64,000 bases of DNA from Cyanobacteriota bacterium (GCA_026389335.1 JAPLIB010000033.1:1-64000); one strand, 5' to 3'. Counted from the first letter of the stretch, positions 1 to 9,506 are shown. The notes: generated by a model from the sequence alone, not told the origin. A program made the numbers and translations.

Positions 1-1
1 C

Positions 2-2196
2 CGGAACCCCGTTCCGGCCACGTTCGAGCTTTTTGCAAAGCCCGGCCACTTCGACCGCACCCTGGCCAAAGGTCCCAAAACCACCACCTGGGTTTGGAAC
101 CTCCACGCCAACGCTCACGATTTCGACAGCCACACGAGTGACCTCGAAGAGGTCTCTCGCAAGATCTTCTCAGCTCACTTCGGCCATTTGGCCGTCATTT
201 TCGTCTGGCTCAGCGGCGCCTTCTTCCATGGAGCCCGCTTCTCCAACTTCACTGGTTGGTTGGCCGATCCCCTGCACGTCAAGCCCAGTGCCCAGGTGGT
301 CTGGCCAATTTTCGGCCAGGAAATCCTTAATGGCGATGTGGGTGCCGGCTTCCACGGCATTCAGATCACCTCCGGCCTCTTCCATGTCTGGAGGGCCTGG
401 GGCATCACCAATGAGACGCAGTTGATGGCTTTGGCCATCGGTGCTCTGGTGATGGCCGGCCTGATGCTCAATGCAGGCGTCTTCCATTACCACAAAGCAG
501 CACCCAAGCTGGAGTGGTTCCAGAACGTTGAGTCGATGCTCAACCACCATCTGGCCGGTCTGCTGGGCCTGGGTTCCCTGTCCTGGACAGGCCACCTTCT
601 GCATGTGTCCCTGCCCACCACCCAGTTGATGGATGCCATCGACGCCGGCAAGCCGCTGGTGCTCAACGGCAAGACCATCGCTTCGGTGGCGGACATCCCC
701 CTGCCCCACGAGTTCCTCAACCAGGATCTGCTGGCCCAGCTTTACCCCGGCTCACCTTCAAGGGTGGGCTGAATCCTGTCACCGGCAGTCTCTGGATGAC
801 CGACATTGCGCATCACCATCTGGCGATTGCGGTGTTGTTCATCGTGGCCGGTCACATGTACCGGACCAACTGGGGTATCGGTCACAGCATCAAGGAGATT
901 CTTGAGGGTCAGAAGGGCGATCCCCTGCTGTTCCCTGCTCCTAAAGGTCATGACGGACTCTTCGAGTTCATGACCACCTCGTGGCACGCCCAATTGGCAG
1001 TGAACCTGGCAATGCTTGGTTCACTGACGATCATCGTGGCTCACCACATGTATGCGATGCCGCCGTATCCCTACATCGGCATTGACTATGCAACCCAGCT
1101 GTCGCTGTTCACCCACCACACCTGGATCGGTGGCTTCCTGATCGTCGGTGCCGGCGCCCACGCCGCCATCGCCATGATCCGCGACTACGACCCCGCCAAG
1201 CACATCGATAACGTGCTGGATCGGGTGCTCAAGGCTCGCGATGCCCTGATCAGCCACCTCAACTGGGTGTGCATCTGGCTGGGCTTCCACAGCTTCGGTC
1301 TTTACATCCACAACGACACGATGCGTGCCCTGGGCCGTCCCCAGGACATGTTCAGTGACACTGCGATCCAGTTGAAGCCGATTTTTGCTCAATGGATCCA
1401 GGGTCTGCACGCCGCTGCCGCCGGCACCACCGCTCCCAACGCCCTTGCCGGTGTGAGTGAGGTGTTCAACGGTGCCGTTGTTGCCGTTGGTGGCAAGGTG
1501 GCCGCCGGTCCGATCCCGCTGGGAACGGCCGATTTCATGGTCCACCACATTCACGCCTTCACGATCCACGTCACCGTGCTGATCCTGCTGAAGGGCGTTC
1601 TCTATAGCCGTAGCTCCCGCCTCGTTCCCGACAAGGCGAATCTGGGCTTCCGCTTCCCCTGCGACGGCCCCGGCCGTGGCGGTACCTGTCAGGTGTCGGC
1701 TTGGGACCACGTGTTCCTCGGCCTGTTCTGGATGTACAACTCCCTGTCGATCGTCATCTTCCACTTCAGCTGGAAAATGCAGAGCGACGTGTGGGGCACC
1801 GTCAATGCCGACGGCACCGTCCAGCACATCACCAATGGCAACTTTGCGCAGAGCGCCATCACCATCAATGGTTGGCTGCGTGATTTCCTCTGGGCTCAGG
1901 CCGCACAAGTGATCAACAGCTACGGCTCGAGCTCCAGTGCGTACGGTCTGATGTTCCTTGGTGCCCACTTTGTCTGGGCCTTCAGCCTCATGTTCCTCTT
2001 CAGTGGCCGCGGCTACTGGCAGGAGCTGATTGAGTCCATCGTCTGGGCTCACAACAAGCTGAGGGTTGCTCCCGCCATCCAACCGCGGGCGCTCTCCATC
2101 ACCCAGGGCCGTGCGGTCGGTGTCGCTCACTATCTGCTGGGCGGTATCGCAACGACCTGGTCCTTCTTCCTGGCCCGCATGATTGCGGTCGGCTGA
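2..2196 (+). CDS. psaA: Photosystem I core protein PsaA (P700 apoprotein A1), 5' truncated by window edge and frameshifted
   Basis: PsaA is one half of the PSI reaction-centre heterodimer in the thylakoid membrane; it binds P700, A0, A1 and shares the FX 4Fe-4S cluster with PsaB. The frame opens at base 2 (the start lies outside) and matches the family as far as LAQLYPG. It then shifts at about 750/751: frame 2 runs to a stop at 770-772, and the protein resumes in frame 1 with [12 protein letters not shown] and continues to ...ARMIAVG at 2196. The FX-binding loop [12 protein letters not shown] is present in the second part. About 20 codons that the family has between LYP and LTF are missing, an estimated deletion of 58 nt, which explains the shift. 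psaB follows 20 nt downstream. Identity is certain; whether the break is real or an assembly error cannot be told from this sequence. Confidence 0.95.
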
Positions 2197-2216
2197 CCTC
2201 CACCTGACCTTTCCCA

Positions 2217-4447
2217 ATGGCAACGAAATTTCCTTCGTTCAGCCAGGGTCTGGCACAGGACCCGACAACCCGCCGTATTTGGTACGGCATCGCCACGGCT
2301 CACGACTTCGAGAGCCATGACGGAATGACGGAGGAGCGGCTTTACCAAAAGCTGTTCTCCACCCACTTCGGTCACCTGGCGATCATCGGCCTCTGGGTTT
2401 CGGGCAACCTGTTCCATATCGCCTGGCAGGGCAACTTCGAGCAGTGGGTCGCCGATCCCCTGCATGTTCGTCCCATCGCTCACGCGATCTGGGATCCCCA
2501 CTTCGGCCAAGGCGCCATCACCGCCTTCACCCAGGCGGGCGCTTCCTCTCCGGTGAACATCGCTTATTCCGGTCTGTACCACTGGTGGTACACGATCGGC
2601 ATGACGACCAACGCCGAGCTGTATCAGGGTTCCATCTTCATGATGATCCTGTCGGCCTGGGCTCTGTTTGCCGGTTGGCTCCACCTTCAGCCCAAGTTCC
2701 TGCCTTCCCTGGCCTGGTTCAAAAACGCTGAATCCCGCCTCAACCACCACCTCGCCGTTCTGTTCGGCTTCAGCTCGATTGCCTGGACTGGTCACCTGGT
2801 TCACGTTGCGATTCCTGAATCCCGTGGTGTGCATGTCGGTTGGGACAACTTCCTCTCGGTGGCTCCCCACCCCGCAGGTCTGGCTCCCTTCTTCACCGGC
2901 AACTGGGGCGTCTATGCCCAGAACCCCGACACGGCCAGTCAGCTGTTCGGCACCTCAACCGGTGCAGGTACGGCGATCCTTACCTTCGTTGGTGGCTTCC
3001 ATCCCCAGACCGAATCTCTCTGGCTCACGGACATTGCCCATCACCACCTGGCGATTGGTTGTCTGTTTGTGATCGCTGGTCACATGTACCGGACCAACTT
3101 CGGTATCGGCCACTCGATTCGCGAGATTCTTGAAGCCCACAACCCCCCCAAGGGCACGGCACTCCTTTCGGAGGTGCTCTCGGCGCTGGCCACAAGGGCC
3201 TCTACGACACCATCAACAACTCCCTGCACTTCCAGCTGGGTCTTGCTCTGGCGTCCCTCGGGGTGGTCACAAGCCTGGTGGCGCAGCATATGTATGCGCT
3301 GCCGTCCTACGCGTTCATCGCGAAGGACTACACAACGCAGGCTGCGCTGTATACCCACCACCAGTACATCGCCATCTTCTTGATGTGCGGTGCCTTCGCT
3401 CACGGTGCGATCTTCTTCATCCGCGACTACGACCCCGAGGCCAACAAGGACAACGTCCTGGCCAGAATGCTTGATCACAAGGAAGCCATCATCAGCCATC
3501 TCAGCTGGGTTTCCCTGTTCCTCGGCTTCCACACTCTGGGTCTGTATGTCCACAACGACGTTGTCGTTGCTTTCGGAACGCCCGAGAAGCAGATCCTGGT
3601 GGAGCCAGTGTTTGCCCAGTTCGTCCAGGCCGCCAGTGGCAAGGCCCTGTACGGCATGGATGTGTTCCTCTCCAACCCCAACAGCCTGGTCAGTAATGCA
3701 CCTGGCCTCGGTGCCGTCTGGCTCCCCGGTTGGCTGGATTCGCTCAACGCCGGCAACAACTCCCTGTTCCTCCAGATCGGTCCTGGTGACTTCCTGGTGC
3801 ACCACGCCATTGCGCTTGGTCTCCACACCACCACCTTGATTCTGGTGAAGGGTGCCCTTGATGCTCGTGGTTCGAAGCTGATGCCCGATAAAAAGGACTT
3901 CGGTTATTCGTTCCCTTGCGACGGCCCCGGCCGTGGCGGCACTTGTGACATCTCTGCCTGGGACTCTTTCTATCTGGCTCTCTTCTGGGCGCTCAATACG
4001 GTGGCCTGGGTCACCTTCTATTGGCACTGGAAGCACCTAGCCATCTGGCAGGGCAACGTCGCTCAGTTCAACGAATCCAGCACCTACTTGATGGGCTGGT
4101 TCCGCGACTACCTCTGGCTCAACAGCTCACAGCTGATCAACGGGTACAACCCGTTCGGCTCGAACAACCTGGCCGTCTGGTCCTGGATGTTCCTGTTCGG
4201 CCACCTGGTCTGGGCAACCGGCTTCATGTTCTTGATCTCCTGGCGGGGTTACTGGCAGGAACTGATTGAGACCATTGTCTGGGCGCACCAGCGCACCCCG
4301 CTGGCGAACCTTGTCGGCTGGCGTGACAAGCCCGTTGCTCTCTCGATCGTTCAGGCTCGCGTGGTCGGTCTAGCTCACTTCACTGTGGGCTTCATCCTGA
4401 CCTACGCTGCTTTCCTGATCGCTTCCACCTCCGGCAAGTTCGGCTGA
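2217..4447 (+). CDS. psaB: Photosystem I core protein PsaB (P700 apoprotein A2), frameshifted
   Basis: PsaB is the partner of PsaA in the PSI reaction centre and holds the other ligands of FX. The start [12 protein letters not shown] is standard. Family-like sequence runs to HNPPKGT at about 3157, where the frame breaks; it resumes two frames over with [15 protein letters not shown] and continues to a normal C-terminus (TSGKFG). The break coincides with a tandem copy of GGCAC (3153-3157 and 3158-3162); removing one copy restores one continuous frame. The FX loop [12 protein letters not shown] lies in the second part. It sits 20 nt after psaA, the usual dicistronic arrangement, and ends in a strong terminator at 4483-4513. 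Length without the insertion would be about 740 residues, normal for PsaB. Confidence 0.95.
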
Positions 4448-4482
4448 TCTTCAGCTCTTGCTTGTCCTCTCGAGGGACGTTT

Positions 4483-4513
4483 AAAACCCCCGGCCCGGTG
4501 CCGGGGGTTTTTT
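4483..4513 (+). terminator. Rho-independent terminator of psaAB
   Basis: A 12-bp stem AAAACCCCCGGC / GCCGGGGGTTTT with a short loop is followed by a run of T, about 36 nt after the psaB stop. It should end the psaA-psaB transcript. Confidence 0.9.
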
Positions 4514-4937
4514 GTGGAGTTCATGGATCGGAGTGCCTTGGGAGTGCGATGCCTGCCGTTTTGGTGGTGGCGGTGGGATCGTGTAACTGTTCAATGGGCG
4601 GGGATGAAAGCCGGAATTTCTTGCACTGTATTTTGACTTCGGCTTGTTATCAGGGATTTCACTTTGGCCAGGAAGGTTTCTGGCGGCTATGAGCAGCCTG
4701 TTTCCCGTCTCGTAGGAGCAGTTCAGAGCGGATGGGGCAGTGCCCTTGGATTGCTCAACCGCTACATTCGGCTCTCGAATAGATGTTGGCTTCTTGTATT
4801 ACGGCCAAGGGGCCAGTGCGATTGAAGGCGGCCATGCCTCTCGCAACAATCGGGCTGATGCCTGTGATACCAGCTGAACTGCTCAGCTGCATCACTTCTG
4901 TTCTTTTGCCCAGGCCTGCAACACCCACCTCAGGCCC
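4514..4937. other. Gene-free interval between psaB and psaL
   Basis: About 420 nt between two facing terminators with no recognisable gene. Base composition is visibly less GC-rich than the neighbours. Short ORFs of 76 codons (+) and 65 codons (-) overlap the flanking terminators and resemble nothing I know. A small perfect inverted repeat CAGCTGA-ACTGC-TCAGCTG lies at about 4872-4890. I see nothing else to call. Confidence 0.5.
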
Positions 4938-4965
4938 ATAAAAAAGCCCCACGAATGTGGGGCTT
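4938..4965 (-). terminator. Rho-independent terminator of psaI-psaL
   Basis: The stem AAGCCCCAC / GTGGGGCTT (4944-4952, 4957-4965) with a GAAT loop is followed, on the minus strand, by a T run. It lies about 40 nt beyond the psaL stop. Confidence 0.88.
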
Positions 4966-5006
4966 AGGGACGATCGATCTGATCTGTAGCGCTCAACGCA
5001 AAGTGA

Positions 5007-5498
5007 TCAGTTGACGCTCCAGACGCCACCGGCGATGTTCACCAGTGGCGCAACCAGGGCCGTGCTGCAAAGGAACCAGGCGAAGGCGGCACCACCGCAG
5101 CCACCGAGCCAGAAGCCGCTGGCAAACTCGGCCCAGCCGGCCTTGGTGAACAGATCAGCGGGAGGATTGTCGATGGTGGCGTCTGGGGGCTGGACGTTGG
5201 GGCCATTTCCGGCCGTGCCATAGATCGAGAGGCACACCGTGAGGATCGACACCAGACCGATGGTGGCCAGCAGGCCGGCGGTGCTGGAGTATTCCGTGGC
5301 GCGCAGCGGACCGGTGATGGCAAAGGGGCCGTAGAGAAAGAAGCCATGGGCCATGCCCACTTCCAGTCCCCGACGGTTGGGCGAGAGGGATGGCCTGTAG
5401 GCGGGTAGAGCGTTCAGGAACGCCCGGGTGAAATAGCTGCTGTTGACGGGGGTCGCCAGGTTGCCGACGCAGGGGTCGGCCACGGGGGTCACGGTCAT
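5007..5498 (-). CDS. psaL: Photosystem I reaction center subunit XI (PsaL)
   Basis: PsaL is the integral membrane subunit at the centre of the PSI trimer and is needed for trimerisation in cyanobacteria. The 163-residue product has the typical hydrophilic N-terminus ([20 protein letters not shown]), the [12 protein letters not shown] segment around residue 45, and hydrophobic stretches at about 65-95 and 120-155. It lies just downstream of psaI (55 nt gap), the usual psaI-psaL pair, and is followed by its own terminator. Length and sequence are normal for picocyanobacteria. Confidence 0.96.
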   Translation of the reverse strand: MTVTPVADPCVGNLATPVNSSYFTRAFLNALPAYRPSLSPNRRGLEVGMAHGFFLYGPFAITGPLRATEYSSTAGLLATIGLVSILTVCLSIYGTAGNGPNVQPPDATIDNPPADLFTKAGWAEFASGFWLGGCGGAAFAWFLCSTALVAPLVNIAGGVWSVN

Positions 5499-5553
5499 GG
5501 GGCGCTCTTGGGCTCGGTAGGGGGCTCGGTGAGGGTTCGGGGCTGCGGACAGA

Positions 5554-5670
5554 TCAGTCGCGCGCTTCGATCACGTTGAACAGCAGGGCCATGGCAACAG
5601 CTGGGCCGAGGATCCCCACCAGGGGAACAAGCACGGATGGGAGCCAGGCGGCCGCAAATTCTCCAGTCAT
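5554..5670 (-). CDS. psaI: Photosystem I reaction center subunit VIII (PsaI), 38 aa
   Basis: PsaI is a single-span PSI subunit that docks PsaL and supports trimer formation. The 38-codon ORF begins [19 protein letters not shown] and ends NVIEARD before TGA; the middle is one continuous transmembrane helix. Size, the PxxxxPLVGILxPA pattern and the position directly upstream of psaL all fit PsaI. The shared promoter should lie in 5671-5791, the interval facing the divergent gene at 5792. No clear RpaB (HLR1) or NtcA site could be defined there. Confidence 0.93.
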   Translation of the reverse strand: MTGEFAAAWLPSVLVPLVGILGPAVAMALLFNVIEARD

Positions 5671-5791
5671 GGCATTGGCCACGTACAACCGCCGGTACTG
5701 TAAGGAGACCCCTCAGCCCCACTCTCACCGCTTGGATTGGGTGACATAAAAGTTCAGCAGAACTCGCCTGCTCTGCGCGCTGTCCACGCCC

Positions 5792-6358
5792 ATGAATCCC
5801 TCTCTTCTCGGTGTCCTTGCCGCCATTGTTCTGTCCGGTCTGTGGCTGACAACCCGTCGGCGACCGCAGCCGTTTCTGCGCTCGGGCGACACCCGTGCCG
5901 TAGCGGCCCTCAACCGCGCCCAGATTGCCTTGGTGACGGTTCGGGACTCGTGCCAACCGTTCTCTCAGGACGCGGAGGAGGTGGGATCGGAGCGAGAGAT
6001 CCCCTGCCAGTCCAGTGCTGTTGCCCTGGCATCCGTGCCGCTGCCGCCCGTCGGTGCCGTGCGCCATCGGCTGGCCCTGCTGCGCCAGCTGGATGGTTGG
6101 TCGCGGGGCAGCGCCGCCGAGCGCCGCCAGGCCATGGCCCTGGCCCGGTCCTGGGGCCATCCCTCCGCCCTGCCACTGCTGCGCCGTGGTCTCAGGGATC
6201 CTGATCCGCTGGTGATGGCTGAGGCCGCCGCTGCGATGCAGGCTTTCCGCGGCCGCAGTCAGGGCACGACGTCCCAGGTCAGATCCCTCCGCAGCCAGCT
6301 TCAGGCCTCCGACTCCGATCCCAGTGGCCGACCCCGCAAGGTGCTGCGCACGCGGTAG
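5792..6358 (+). CDS. Membrane-anchored hypothetical protein with HEAT-like repeat
   Basis: A 188-residue protein with one N-terminal hydrophobic segment (about residues 5-20, followed by TTRRRP, a positive-inside pattern), then a soluble part. Residues 105-150 (ERRQAMALARSW, SALPLLRRGLRD, DPLVMAEAAAAM) look like a HEAT or PBS-lyase-type repeat, a scaffold fold often used for protein contacts. No catalytic motif is visible. It is transcribed away from psaI, and its last 58 nt overlap the end of the convergent glycosyltransferase. The function is unknown. Confidence 0.7.
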   Translation: MNPSLLGVLAAIVLSGLWLTTRRRPQPFLRSGDTRAVAALNRAQIALVTVRDSCQPFSQDAEEVGSEREIPCQSSAVALASVPLPPVGAVRHRLALLRQLDGWSRGSAAERRQAMALARSWGHPSALPLLRRGLRDPDPLVMAEAAAAMQAFRGRSQGTTSQVRSLRSQLQASDSDPSGRPRKVLRTR

Positions 6359-7305
6359 ATCGGCCGTCCCTGGCTCTCGTGGTACGTGCGCATCTGCAGT
6401 TCCGCCAGCAGGCCGAAGCTGAACAGCTGGACCCCACTCAGGATCGCCAGCACCGCCATCAACAGCAGCGGGCGGTTGCCGATGTCCATACCCAGCATCA
6501 GCTTTTCGCCCACCAGCCAGAGCGCCAGCCCCAGTCCCATGCCCAGGCTCACCAGGCCGGCAAAGCCGAAGACATGCATGGGCCGGGTCAGGAACCGCTT
6601 CATGAACCACACGGTCAGCAGGTCCATCAGCACCCGGAAGGTGCGATCAAGGCCGTATTTGCTTTGGCCGAAGCGGCGTGGATGATGGTTGACCCGCACC
6701 TCGCCGATGCGGGCGCCCTCGATGAAGGCCAGGGCGGGCAGGAAGCGGTGCAGTTCGCCGTAGAGGTTCATGTCGGCCACCACCTCGCGGCGGTAGGCCT
6801 TGAGCGAGCAGCCGTAGTCGTGCAGTTTCACCCCGGTGACCCGGGCGATCAGCCGGTTGGCCAGCAGCGATGGCAGCAGGCGGCTGATGGTGTTGTCCTG
6901 GCGCTGATGGCGCCAACCACTCACCAGATCAAGTTCGTTCTGCTCCAGCTGGTTCAGCAGCAGGGGGATGTCGGCTGGATCGTTTTGCAGATCGCCATCG
7001 AGGGTCACCAGGATCTCGCCACGGCTGGCATCGAATCCGGCCGCCATCGCGGCGGTCTGGCCGTAGTTGCGCCGCAGCAGCACGGCCACCAGTTCCGGCG
7101 TACGGTGCGCCAGCTCCTGCAGCAGGGCGGGGGTGCCGTCGCGGGAGCCGTCGTCGACGAGCACGATTTCGAAACTGCGGGCGAGGGGCTTGAGGGCCGC
7201 CAGCAGCTGTTCGAGCAGGTGGGGGAGGCTGCCTTCCTCGTTGTAGAGCGGTACGACCACCGACAGACTGGGACGGCCGGACTCCGCCATGGTCGGTTGG
7301 TGCAC
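6301..7305 (-). CDS. Family 2 glycosyltransferase, polyprenyl-phosphate sugar transferase type
   Basis: The protein resembles dolichol-phosphate mannosyltransferase, GtrB and ArnC enzymes, which move a sugar from a nucleotide donor to a polyprenyl phosphate at the membrane. The 334 residues contain the GT-A fold: SVVVPLYNEEGSLP near the N-terminus, the metal-site VDDGSRDGT around residue 50 and TLDGDLQND around 95-103. Two C-terminal transmembrane helices lie at about 245-267 and 280-303, as in GtrB. The start could be M1 or the ATG five codons later. It sits 13 nt downstream of an NlpC/P60 gene on the same strand, suggesting a cell-envelope unit. Donor and acceptor cannot be told. Confidence 0.87.
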   Translation of the reverse strand: MHQPTMAESGRPSLSVVVPLYNEEGSLPHLLEQLLAALKPLARSFEIVLVDDGSRDGTPALLQELAHRTPELVAVLLRRNYGQTAAMAAGFDASRGEILVTLDGDLQNDPADIPLLLNQLEQNELDLVSGWRHQRQDNTISRLLPSLLANRLIARVTGVKLHDYGCSLKAYRREVVADMNLYGELHRFLPALAFIEGARIGEVRVNHHPRRFGQSKYGLDRTFRVLMDLLTVWFMKRFLTRPMHVFGFAGLVSLGMGLGLALWLVGEKLMLGMDIGNRPLLLMAVLAILSGVQLFSFGLLAELQMRTYHESQGRPIYRVRSTLRGRPLGSESEA

Positions 7306-7318
7306 AGGGCCCCTGAAC

Positions 7319-8056
7319 TTAGGGGGGCAGGGGGCTGCCGTCGTGGCTGTGCATCACCCGTCCGGCGCCGCGCAGCTCCTGGCGGTAATGGCTGGCCACC
7401 GGATCCTGGTTCTGGGGGTTGAGGTCATCGATACCCAGGCCATTGCGGCCATGCTCTCGACCGGAACTGTGCAGGTAGCGCCCTCCGCCCAGGTGCAGGC
7501 CCACGTGGGTGCAACGCTGCGATGTGCCGAAGAAGATCAGATCCCCGGCTTCCAGCAGGCTGGTCATCCCTGGCCGCACCGCCACGGGCCGGCAGAAGCG
7601 TTCCTGCAGATAGGCGTCGCGCGGCAGCCAGATGCCCGCCGCCGCGAAGCTGGTCTGAATCAGGCCCGAGCAGTCGAAATCAGGCCCGAGGCTGCCGCCC
7701 CACAGATAGACATTCGGCTGGATCCTTGCCGCCTGGGCAAAGTTCAGCACCTGCACCAGCCTTGGGGCGATGGTGGCTCGCTGCAGCCGCGGCAGCTGGG
7801 CCGGTGTGGCTGGCCGGCCCTGGCTGCTCAGTTCCGAGCACTCCAGCCAGCAGGGGTAGCCGTCCTCCAGCAGCCTTACCCGCAGCCGGCCGCTGATTGC
7901 CGGTTCCAGCACCCGCAACCGCCGGCCGGCGGCCACCTGGGTGGCGAGGCCAGGGCCCTGAGGCCGGCTGTAGGCATCGAGGGGATGCTGCAGTTGCCAG
8001 AGGCTGCCGGGCAGGAAGGCCTCTGCTCCGCTGCCGGTGCCTAGTCTCGCCATCAT
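7319..8056 (-). CDS. NlpC/P60 family cell-wall hydrolase with N-terminal SH3-like domain
   Basis: This is a likely gamma-D-glutamyl-meso-diaminopimelate endopeptidase cutting peptidoglycan stem peptides, similar to the cyanobacterial NlpC enzymes of known structure. Of 245 residues, about 15-90 resemble the bacterial SH3-like domain and 100-240 the papain-like NlpC/P60 domain. Catalytic Cys129 lies in DFDCSG, His184 in CTHVGLHLG, and a third polar residue (His196) in RYLHSSG. No signal peptide is visible. The start (ATG at 8056 or 8053) is only 14 nt from the divergent serine hydrolase start, so the promoters must overlap the neighbouring coding sequences. Confidence 0.9.
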   Translation of the reverse strand: MMARLGTGSGAEAFLPGSLWQLQHPLDAYSRPQGPGLATQVAAGRRLRVLEPAISGRLRVRLLEDGYPCWLECSELSSQGRPATPAQLPRLQRATIAPRLVQVLNFAQAARIQPNVYLWGGSLGPDFDCSGLIQTSFAAAGIWLPRDAYLQERFCRPVAVRPGMTSLLEAGDLIFFGTSQRCTHVGLHLGGGRYLHSSGREHGRNGLGIDDLNPQNQDPVASHYRQELRGAGRVMHSHDGSPLPP

Positions 8057-8070
8057 TCGTATCTGGGGTG

Positions 8071-9003
8071 ATGGCGTTCTACAACCCGGATCCGTCGATG
8101 GGCCAGACCCTGCGGTCTCTGGTGGCTGCGCTGGAGAGCGGTGGCCGGCTGGGTTTGTCTCAGCAGCTCTCGATCACCTGGGTGCGCTATCCCGCTTCCC
8201 TGGTGCAGCGGGCTGCCAATCTTGACGCCAGCGGCTTCATGGCTCTGCCGGCGCGCGGTGCCAGCTGGGGGGGCGAGCGCCAGCGTTATCCCGCCAGTGT
8301 GGTCAAGCTGGTGTACCTGATCGCGGCCGAAGCCTGGTTGCAGCGTCAGTTGCTTGAGGACGGCGAGGAACTGCGCCGCGCCCTGGCGGACATGATCCGT
8401 GATTCAAGCAATGACGCCACCGGACTGCTGCTGGACTTGCTCAGTGGCACCACCAGCGGTCCGTCCCTGCCGCCGGAGCGTTTCGGGCCCTGGGTGCGCC
8501 AGCGGCAGCTGGTCAATGGTTGGCTGACCGATCTGGGCTGGCCCGAGCTGGAGGGCTGCAATGCCTGCCAGAAGACCTGGGGCGATGGTCCCTATGGGCG
8601 CGAGCGGGATTTCTACGGCCCGCAGCTGGACAATCGCAACTGCCTCAGCACCGAGGCCACCGCCAGGCTGCTGCACACCGTGATCGCCGGCGCCATGGTG
8701 TCGCCGCCCGCCTCGGCGCGCATGCAGGACCTGCTCAGCCGCTCGTTGGATCCGGAGCAACGGGCCGCCGATCCGGAGAACCAGGTGGATGGCTTTCTCG
8801 GGGCTGGCTTGCCCCTTGAGGCCCGGCTTTGGAGCAAGGCCGGTTGGATGAGCCAGGCGCGCCATGATGCGGCCTATGTGGAGGTGGATGGAGCTGATCC
8901 CTTCCTGCTGGTGGTGTTCAGCGAGGGGAAGCAGGCGGCCGGCGATGAGGAGCTTTTGCCGTCGATCGCCGCTCGCTTGTTGCAGGCCTGCCGCCAGAGC
9001 TAG
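8071..9003 (+). CDS. Serine hydrolase with class A beta-lactamase-like fold
   Basis: A 310-residue protein with the three signature elements of penicillin-binding and beta-lactamase enzymes: S76-V-V-K79 (SxxK), S112/S113-N114 (SxN-like) in RDSSNDATG, and a KAG triad in LWSKAGWM. Family members in cyanobacteria are usually annotated as serine hydrolases of unknown substrate. The ATG at 8071 was chosen because upstream codons in the open frame overlap the divergent NlpC gene and show no similarity. No signal peptide is visible, so a cytoplasmic or non-classical location is likely. Its head-to-head position with a peptidoglycan hydrolase suggests a role in wall or peptide turnover, which is inference. 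Confidence 0.85.
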   Translation: MAFYNPDPSMGQTLRSLVAALESGGRLGLSQQLSITWVRYPASLVQRAANLDASGFMALPARGASWGGERQRYPASVVKLVYLIAAEAWLQRQLLEDGEELRRALADMIRDSSNDATGLLLDLLSGTTSGPSLPPERFGPWVRQRQLVNGWLTDLGWPELEGCNACQKTWGDGPYGRERDFYGPQLDNRNCLSTEATARLLHTVIAGAMVSPPASARMQDLLSRSLDPEQRAADPENQVDGFLGAGLPLEARLWSKAGWMSQARHDAAYVEVDGADPFLLVVFSEGKQAAGDEELLPSIAARLLQACRQS

Positions 9004-9417
9004 CTGAGCCCAGCGGGCCGCTGCGGCCACATCAACGGCATCCTGATCTGACAGCACAGGCGCTCCTGCCTCTGTCCACCCAGCTTCAAGCAATCCCAAG
9101 AGATGAACGAGCGGAGCAGGCTTGGCTCCTCTGCTTAGCGGTCGCATTTAAGCAAGAGGGGCCCCTTGCCCGGTGACGGGGCTGCCGCTGGCCTGGTTTC
9201 GGCTCGCTCTTGTGGCCCATCACACGATCGCAGCGGGGCAGGGTGGCTGGCCGCAGGGGCTGGTTCGCGTGGGATTCGGGTTTGGCACAAAGCCAGCTGG
9301 TTCAAGCCCGGGTGGCGGCTTGAACCAGCTGGTGTGGACCAGGCGGTGTGGACCATGCACAAGAAACCGACCCAGGAGCTGGATCGGTTACTGAGCTGGA
9401 CGGGAATCGTCCGGGAA
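9004..9417. other. Gene-free interval with long hairpin, upstream of tRNA-Ser
   Basis: About 410 nt with no credible ORF. It holds a bulged inverted repeat at about 9150-9172 (GCAAGAGGGG / CCCCTTGC), the perfect 16-bp hairpin at 9293-9332 listed separately, and a direct repeat GGTGTGGACCA at about 9331-9341 and 9345-9355. No RNA gene family was recognised. Confidence 0.5.
9293..9332. repeat. Perfect 16-bp inverted repeat (hairpin)
   Basis: The left arm CCAGCTGGTTCAAGCC and right arm GGCTTGAACCAGCTGG are exactly complementary with an 8-nt loop. There is no T run on either side, so it is not a normal rho-independent terminator. It lies between a serine hydrolase gene and tRNA-Ser; the function is unknown. 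Confidence 0.8.
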
Positions 9418-9506
9418 CGGAGAGGGAGGGATTCGAACCCTCGACAGAAGTTACCTCCTGTAACTCCTTAGCAGGGAGCCGCTTTCAACCACTCAGCCAC
9501 CTCTCC
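9418..9506 (-). tRNA. trnS: tRNA-Ser(GCU)
   Basis: The minus strand folds as a type II tRNA of 89 nt. The acceptor stem pairs GGAGAGG with CCTCTCC, the D arm begins GGCTGAGTGG, and the anticodon loop CTGCTAA presents GCT (GCU). A long variable arm (GTTACAGGAGGTAAC) and the T arm GGTTCGAATCC follow. It reads serine AGC and AGU codons. CCA is not encoded. Confidence 0.96.

Noticed and set aside
1021-2223. Large minus-strand ORF opposite psaA
   Set aside because: Shadow of psaA in GC-rich DNA; composition is Asp/Gly/His-rich with no family resemblance.
4462-4692. 76-codon ORF after psaB
   Set aside because: It reads through the psaAB terminator and resembles no protein.
5680-5705. GTAC-N8-GTAC upstream of psaI as a possible NtcA site
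   Set aside because: Read as GTA...TAC the spacing is 10 nt instead of the 8 nt of NtcA sites, and no -10 could be placed relative to it.
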